Assembly: GCA_045598045.1 (NCBI GenBank)
Contig: JAZLLG010000003.1
Location: 1-52,610, forward strand
DNA length: 52,610 bases
Origin: RGIG3528 sp045598045
GTDB taxonomy: Bacteria; Bacillota; Clostridia; Lachnospirales; Lachnospiraceae
Direction: 5' to 3'
The notes beneath the pieces are model-generated. The model was not told the DNA's origin and did not search any database. It saw only the letters and a program-made list of their open reading frames with translations. How positions within the stretch are numbered: the first letter of the stretch is position 1; every line of letters begins with the position of its first letter. Made by a program: the position numbers and the translations under genes. This document shows, one piece after another, positions 48,653 to 52,610 of the stretch.

Positions 48653-50743
48653 ATGGCAAAGGATAAAACAAAAAAGCCGAAAGAGGGGGCAACCGTTCTT
48701 AACGGTGAAAAAGACGAAAACGGAAAATTAAAGACGCCTCATACGAAATACGGCATATTGAGCAACATTAAGTTCGTAATGGGTGCACTTTGGAAATACA
48801 AGCGTCCGGTAGTTTTCTGCATGATTCTTGGGGCATTTACCCAGCCTTGCATGCAGTACATCTGGGGCTTTTTCACAAAGTTCATCATCGACATTGTTCA
48901 GAGGCAGCAGGCAACAGGAGACAAGAGCTTCGGAGCGCTCATACGGATGGTAATAATAATCGTTATTACCGATCTCGTTTTAAGAGTGGTGAATACAAGC
49001 ATATTTAACCGGAACTGGCCGGGATACGTGGAAACGCGATTTAAGCTTATTCACGACCGTATCGACAAGGCGCTTTCAATGAACTACGAAACACTTGAGC
49101 AGCCGCACATACTGGATATGGCCATGAAGGCTTCACAAGCCACCGGCGGAAACAATAACGGCGTTGAGGGACTGATGCATGCTGTTGACAATCTTTCCAG
49201 AGTTATTGTTACCATGGTTATAAGTTTCACTATGATTACCGTTCTGGATTGGCGACTTATACTTGCACTTGTAATTATCTGCATCTTCAACTTCATTTCA
49301 TACAGACGGGCAGTCCTTTTTGATAAAAAGCATGTATGGGACGAGATGCCTCCGTATTGGCGTCAGCAGAACTACATGGAACGTTGTACTCAGGACTTCG
49401 ATTTCGCTAAGGACATCAGACTCTTCAACATGAGAGACTGGCTTCATGAAAAGCAGCACGAATCCTTCTCGGTATGGCTTGATTTATATACGAAGGGACG
49501 CCACGTGTGGTGGCAGCATTCAACGATATGCACCATCACCGGAATGATTCAGGGTGCATTCATGTACTTTGTACTTATCAAAGCAGTTCTTGCACCGACA
49601 GAGCCGCTTACCATCGGTAACTTCACTCTTTACATTTCGTTATGCGGAGCATTCTCAAATGCGCTTACAAGCTTTTTAAACCAGCTTGGCGGAATCGAAA
49701 GAAATTCGATGGAAGTTGATGACTTCAGAACATTTATAGACTTTGACGGCGGGGATTCAAGAGGATACCGTCTTGAGAAAAGCGGACAGGGATACAGGCT
49801 TTACGAAGATGCCTCTGAAACGAAGTCTGCTGAAAAATACAGGAAAACAAAGGCTTCGGACAGCGTAACCTACTGCATCGACGAGCAGTCCGAAAACAAA
49901 AAAGAGGAGTTCCTTGAAGCCCGGAAGAAGTTTGAAAAAGGTGAAATCAACTTTGAGTTTAAAAACGTATCTTATCGATACGAAGGTGCTGACGGATATG
50001 CATTGAAGAACCTTACTCTCACTTTTAAGTGGGGTGAGAGACTTGCGGTAGTCGGCTTAAACGGAGCAGGAAAGACAACTTTCATAAAGCTTCTTTTAAG
50101 ACTTTACAATGCAACAGAAGGCGAAATTCTTTTAAACGGCCTGAACGTCAGGGAATACAACAAAGAAGACTATTTCTCACTGTTTTCTCCCGTATTCCAG
50201 AATGTGGAAATTTTTGCTTATCCTTTGGCCGGAAATGTATCGATGCTTCCCGAAAGCGAAACAGACAAACAGCTTGTGTATGATTCACTCGTTAAAAGCG
50301 GCATGAAGGAAAAGGTTGACAGTCTCCCCGAAGGAGTGGATACGCAGCTGCTTAAAATCATATATGAAGACGGTGTGGATTTCTCGGGCGGTGAAAAGCA
50401 GAAGCTTGCACTTGCAAGAGCTCTCTACAAGGATGCACCCGTAATCGTTCTGGATGAGCCTACGGCAGCGCTTGATGCTTTGGCAGAGTATGAGCTTTAC
50501 AAAAACTTTGATTCACTTATCGGTACGAAGTCCGCATTGTACATTTCCCATAGACTGTCTTCTACAAGATTCTGTGACAATGTTGCCATGTTTGCTCACG
50601 GAGAGCTTGTGGAGTATGGCACCCACGATTCTCTTATTGAGAAGGGTGGAGAATATGCAAAGATGTTTGAGGTACAGGCTCAGTATTATGAAGAACATGG
50701 CGGTGATGCCGCAGAAGGCGAGGAGGTGATTTGCAATGAATAA
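48653..50743 (+). CDS. ABC exporter half-transporter with linker insertion
   Basis: The ATG at 48653 is set by acggagg just upstream; the frame is open to 48560 but without a site. The 696-residue protein has a charged 45-residue cytosolic N-terminal tail, a six-helix membrane domain (about 45-360), an extra charged linker of about 60-70 residues (about 370-435), and an ATPase with Walker A GLNGAGKTT (about 467), signature FSGGEKQK (about 576) and Walker B IVLDEPTAALD (about 598). Both catalytic Glu and signature look functional. It overlaps the next gene by 8 bases. Confidence 0.9.
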   Translation: MAKDKTKKPKEGATVLNGEKDENGKLKTPHTKYGILSNIKFVMGALWKYKRPVVFCMILGAFTQPCMQYIWGFFTKFIIDIVQRQQATGDKSFGALIRMVIIIVITDLVLRVVNTSIFNRNWPGYVETRFKLIHDRIDKALSMNYETLEQPHILDMAMKASQATGGNNNGVEGLMHAVDNLSRVIVTMVISFTMITVLDWRLILALVIICIFNFISYRRAVLFDKKHVWDEMPPYWRQQNYMERCTQDFDFAKDIRLFNMRDWLHEKQHESFSVWLDLYTKGRHVWWQHSTICTITGMIQGAFMYFVLIKAVLAPTEPLTIGNFTLYISLCGAFSNALTSFLNQLGGIERNSMEVDDFRTFIDFDGGDSRGYRLEKSGQGYRLYEDASETKSAEKYRKTKASDSVTYCIDEQSENKKEEFLEARKKFEKGEINFEFKNVSYRYEGADGYALKNLTLTFKWGERLAVVGLNGAGKTTFIKLLLRLYNATEGEILLNGLNVREYNKEDYFSLFSPVFQNVEIFAYPLAGNVSMLPESETDKQLVYDSLVKSGMKEKVDSLPEGVDTQLLKIIYEDGVDFSGGEKQKLALARALYKDAPVIVLDEPTAALDALAEYELYKNFDSLIGTKSALYISHRLSSTRFCDNVAMFAHGELVEYGTHDSLIEKGGEYAKMFEVQAQYYEEHGGDAAEGEEVICNE

Positions 50744-52610
50744 GAAGAATGAAAAGAAAAACATATTCCTTGACAGCATTGACGAATCGTCTCAAAAGCC
50801 TAAACACGTCAAAGGTCAGAAGCGTGAAGAAAGCACCGTGCTTAAGGTTTATAAGTACTTCATTCCGAGCGCATGGAAAAAATACAAGATGTACTTTGTT
50901 ATACGCATTATTAAGCTGATTTGCCAGACTGCGCTTCCTTTCTTTGAGCTCATTTTGCTCCCGCTTATTGTTGACGAACTTGTAAATGACAGGGAACTTG
51001 GAAAAATAATTCTTTACGTTGCAATTCTTGGCGGCGGCAACGTTGTCCTCGGATATGTGGACACCTGTATGGACAATCTGATACAACGGTACGCCGAAAA
51101 GTTTACGGTTTACTATCGTGAACAGGCATCTCTTCGTATAATGGATTTGGACTTCCAGGTGACGGAAGACAAGAAAGCACTCGACCAGATTGAACTTGCC
51201 AGAAACGGTATGGACTGGTATTCGGGCGGACTTGACGGCATTGTCAGCTCGTTGTTTACGGTAATTCAGAATGTTATAACATTGCTTGGTATTTCGACGA
51301 TTGTTTTCATAAGTGCGCCTTGGCTTTTACTGTTGATTTTCGGAGTGCTTTTTGTTACCGGGCTTTTGAATAACATAAACAACAAGGTTGAGCAGGAAGA
51401 GTATAAAAACATGTCAAAAGTTAACAGGGTGTTCAGCTATCTTGGCTGGCAGATCGTTGATTTCCGCTATGGTAAGGATATTCGTCTTTACAAGGCAAAG
51501 GATATGATGCTCAGTAATTACGATTATTATTGCGGCGAAATTACCGATGCCTGGTACAGTCTTGCAGACCGCCAGCTCCTTCCGACGCTTCTTATGGACG
51601 TTTGCGATGTTGTGAGAGACTTCGGCACATACATATATGTCGGTGCTCTGGCAATTCTCGGTAAAATTACCTTGGGTGTTACAACTCAGCTCTTTTCAGC
51701 GGGTGGATCGCTCTATGGTAACGTCAGATCTCTTGTGTTTAATGTGCAGGAAATTATCAAGAGAACAAACTACGCATATGAATACGTTAAGCTCATGGAT
51801 TTCCCCGAAGCTATTCATAAGGGCAACAAGCCTGTTACACACGGGCCTCACGTGTTTGAATTTAAGGACGTAGAGTTCGCATATCCCGGTTCCGATGTAA
51901 AGGTGCTTAAAGGTGTCAATCTTAAAATCGAATCAGGCGAGCATCTTTCGATTGTAGGCCTTAACGGCGCGGGAAAGACTACATTCGTGAAGCTTCTCTG
52001 CAGACTTTACGATCCGACTTCCGGTGTTATCCTCATGGACGGCGTTGACATAAGGAAATATGACTATAAGTCATATATGCGGGAATTTGCTCCGGTGTTC
52101 CAGGATTTCAAGCTGTTTGCTTTTACGCTTGAAGATAATATTGTGCTTACGGATGCCGATGCGCTTTCCAAAGAAGAAAAGAACAGAAAAGTTTCCGAAA
52201 TCTTTGACAAGGTCGGTCTTTCAGACAAAATCAAGGAATTGGAAAAAGGCGCGGAGTCATACGTTTTCAAGCATTATGACAAGGACGGCTTTGAACCGTC
52301 AGGTGGTGAACAGCAGAAGGTAGCAATCGGACGTGCCCTTTACAAAAATTCACCTGTTGTTATTCTTGATGAACCGACCGCGGCACTTGACCCTGTAGCG
52401 GAGTACGAAATATACAAAAAGTTCGAGGATCTTGTTGGAGGAAAGACTGCGGTTTACATTTCGCACCGACTTTCTTCGTGCCAGTTCTGCGATAAGATTG
52501 CGGTATTTTCCGATGGCGTCGTTTCCGAATACGGAACACACTCCAGCCTTGTGAAGAAAGAAGGCGGCCTCTACGCAAAGATGTTTAATGCGCAGGCGAT
52601 GTACTATGCG
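50736..52610 (+). CDS. ABC exporter half-transporter (partial, 3' end outside)
   Basis: The ATG at 50736 follows gaggaggtg. The frame stays open for 625 codons to the window edge and lacks only its last residues; the ending MFNAQAMYYA matches the normal C-terminus of this group. A charged N-terminal tail (about 1-45), a six-helix membrane domain and an ATPase with Walker A GLNGAGKTT (about 407), signature PSGGEQQK (about 521) and Walker B VILDEPTAALD (about 541). It pairs with the upstream half-transporter as a heterodimer with two apparently consensus ATP sites, in contrast to the first pair. Confidence 0.92.
   Translation, partial: MNKKNEKKNIFLDSIDESSQKPKHVKGQKREESTVLKVYKYFIPSAWKKYKMYFVIRIIKLICQTALPFFELILLPLIVDELVNDRELGKIILYVAILGGGNVVLGYVDTCMDNLIQRYAEKFTVYYREQASLRIMDLDFQVTEDKKALDQIELARNGMDWYSGGLDGIVSSLFTVIQNVITLLGISTIVFISAPWLLLLIFGVLFVTGLLNNINNKVEQEEYKNMSKVNRVFSYLGWQIVDFRYGKDIRLYKAKDMMLSNYDYYCGEITDAWYSLADRQLLPTLLMDVCDVVRDFGTYIYVGALAILGKITLGVTTQLFSAGGSLYGNVRSLVFNVQEIIKRTNYAYEYVKLMDFPEAIHKGNKPVTHGPHVFEFKDVEFAYPGSDVKVLKGVNLKIESGEHLSIVGLNGAGKTTFVKLLCRLYDPTSGVILMDGVDIRKYDYKSYMREFAPVFQDFKLFAFTLEDNIVLTDADALSKEEKNRKVSEIFDKVGLSDKIKELEKGAESYVFKHYDKDGFEPSGGEQQKVAIGRALYKNSPVVILDEPTAALDPVAEYEIYKKFEDLVGGKTAVYISHRLSSCQFCDKIAVFSDGVVSEYGTHSSLVKKEGGLYAKMFNAQAMYYA

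Overview
The window looks like a chromosomal segment of a low-GC Gram-positive anaerobe of the class Clostridia, most likely Lachnospiraceae. This is inferred from Firmicutes-type gene families (FakA/DegV/PlsY, PadR-DUF2812, LuxR-type two-component pairs, Ig-like surface proteins), strong AGGAGG ribosome binding sites, TTGACA/TATAAT promoters and a base composition of roughly 40-45% GC as judged by eye. No 16S rRNA or species marker is present.

Layout. 1-882 is the right end of an IS21-family insertion sequence (istA tail, istB, terminal repeats). 1018-2090 holds a GNAT-like protein overlapping a 62-aa protein, a structured spacer and a mini-ORF built on a 16-bp inverted repeat. 2159-4125 is a MarR regulator and citrate synthase. 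4336-10173 is an ABC-2 exporter (ATPase and two permeases) followed by a sensor kinase, a LuxR-type regulator and a threonine aldolase. 10550-11855 is a PadR/DUF2812 pair behind a promoter covered by a tandem repeat. 11970-13816 is an MBL-fold hydrolase, a cysteine-rich U32-like protein and thioredoxin; a lipoprotein/coiled-coil operon converges on it (13854-15480, minus strand). 15694-19614 is a TetR regulator followed by DegV (FakB), FakA and PlsY, a coherent route from free fatty acid via acyl-phosphate to lysophosphatidate. 19655-19738 is tRNA-Leu(CAG), followed by six copies of an exact 52-bp hairpin repeat.

20339-27946 encodes a membrane-anchored Ig-like protein, a cytidylate-kinase-like protein, a FliD-like protein with no other flagellar genes nearby, a secreted subtilase, a GNAT enzyme and an RlmD-type RNA methyltransferase. 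27950-34500 is visibly decaying: a methyltransferase remnant, a membrane sensor split at an A8 run, an intact kinase/regulator pair, and a lipoprotein and a GNAT gene each cut by one in-frame stop. A second hairpin array (54-bp period, about 4.4 copies) lies at 34520-34755, followed by a nucleotidyltransferase, a methyltransferase, an AlkD-like protein, an NAD-dependent epimerase and a MATE transporter (minus strand).

40336-52610 holds two pairs of ABC exporters (the last gene runs off the window). Between them is a compact operon (44556-47799) of a small beta-rich protein, a zinc-ribbon protein with a duplicated VYA[G/S]P motif, a radical SAM/SPASM enzyme, a second beta-rich protein and an alpha/beta hydrolase. 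This operon is the best candidate for an undescribed (possibly peptide-modifying) system. The two hairpin tandem arrays are the most unusual non-coding structures.
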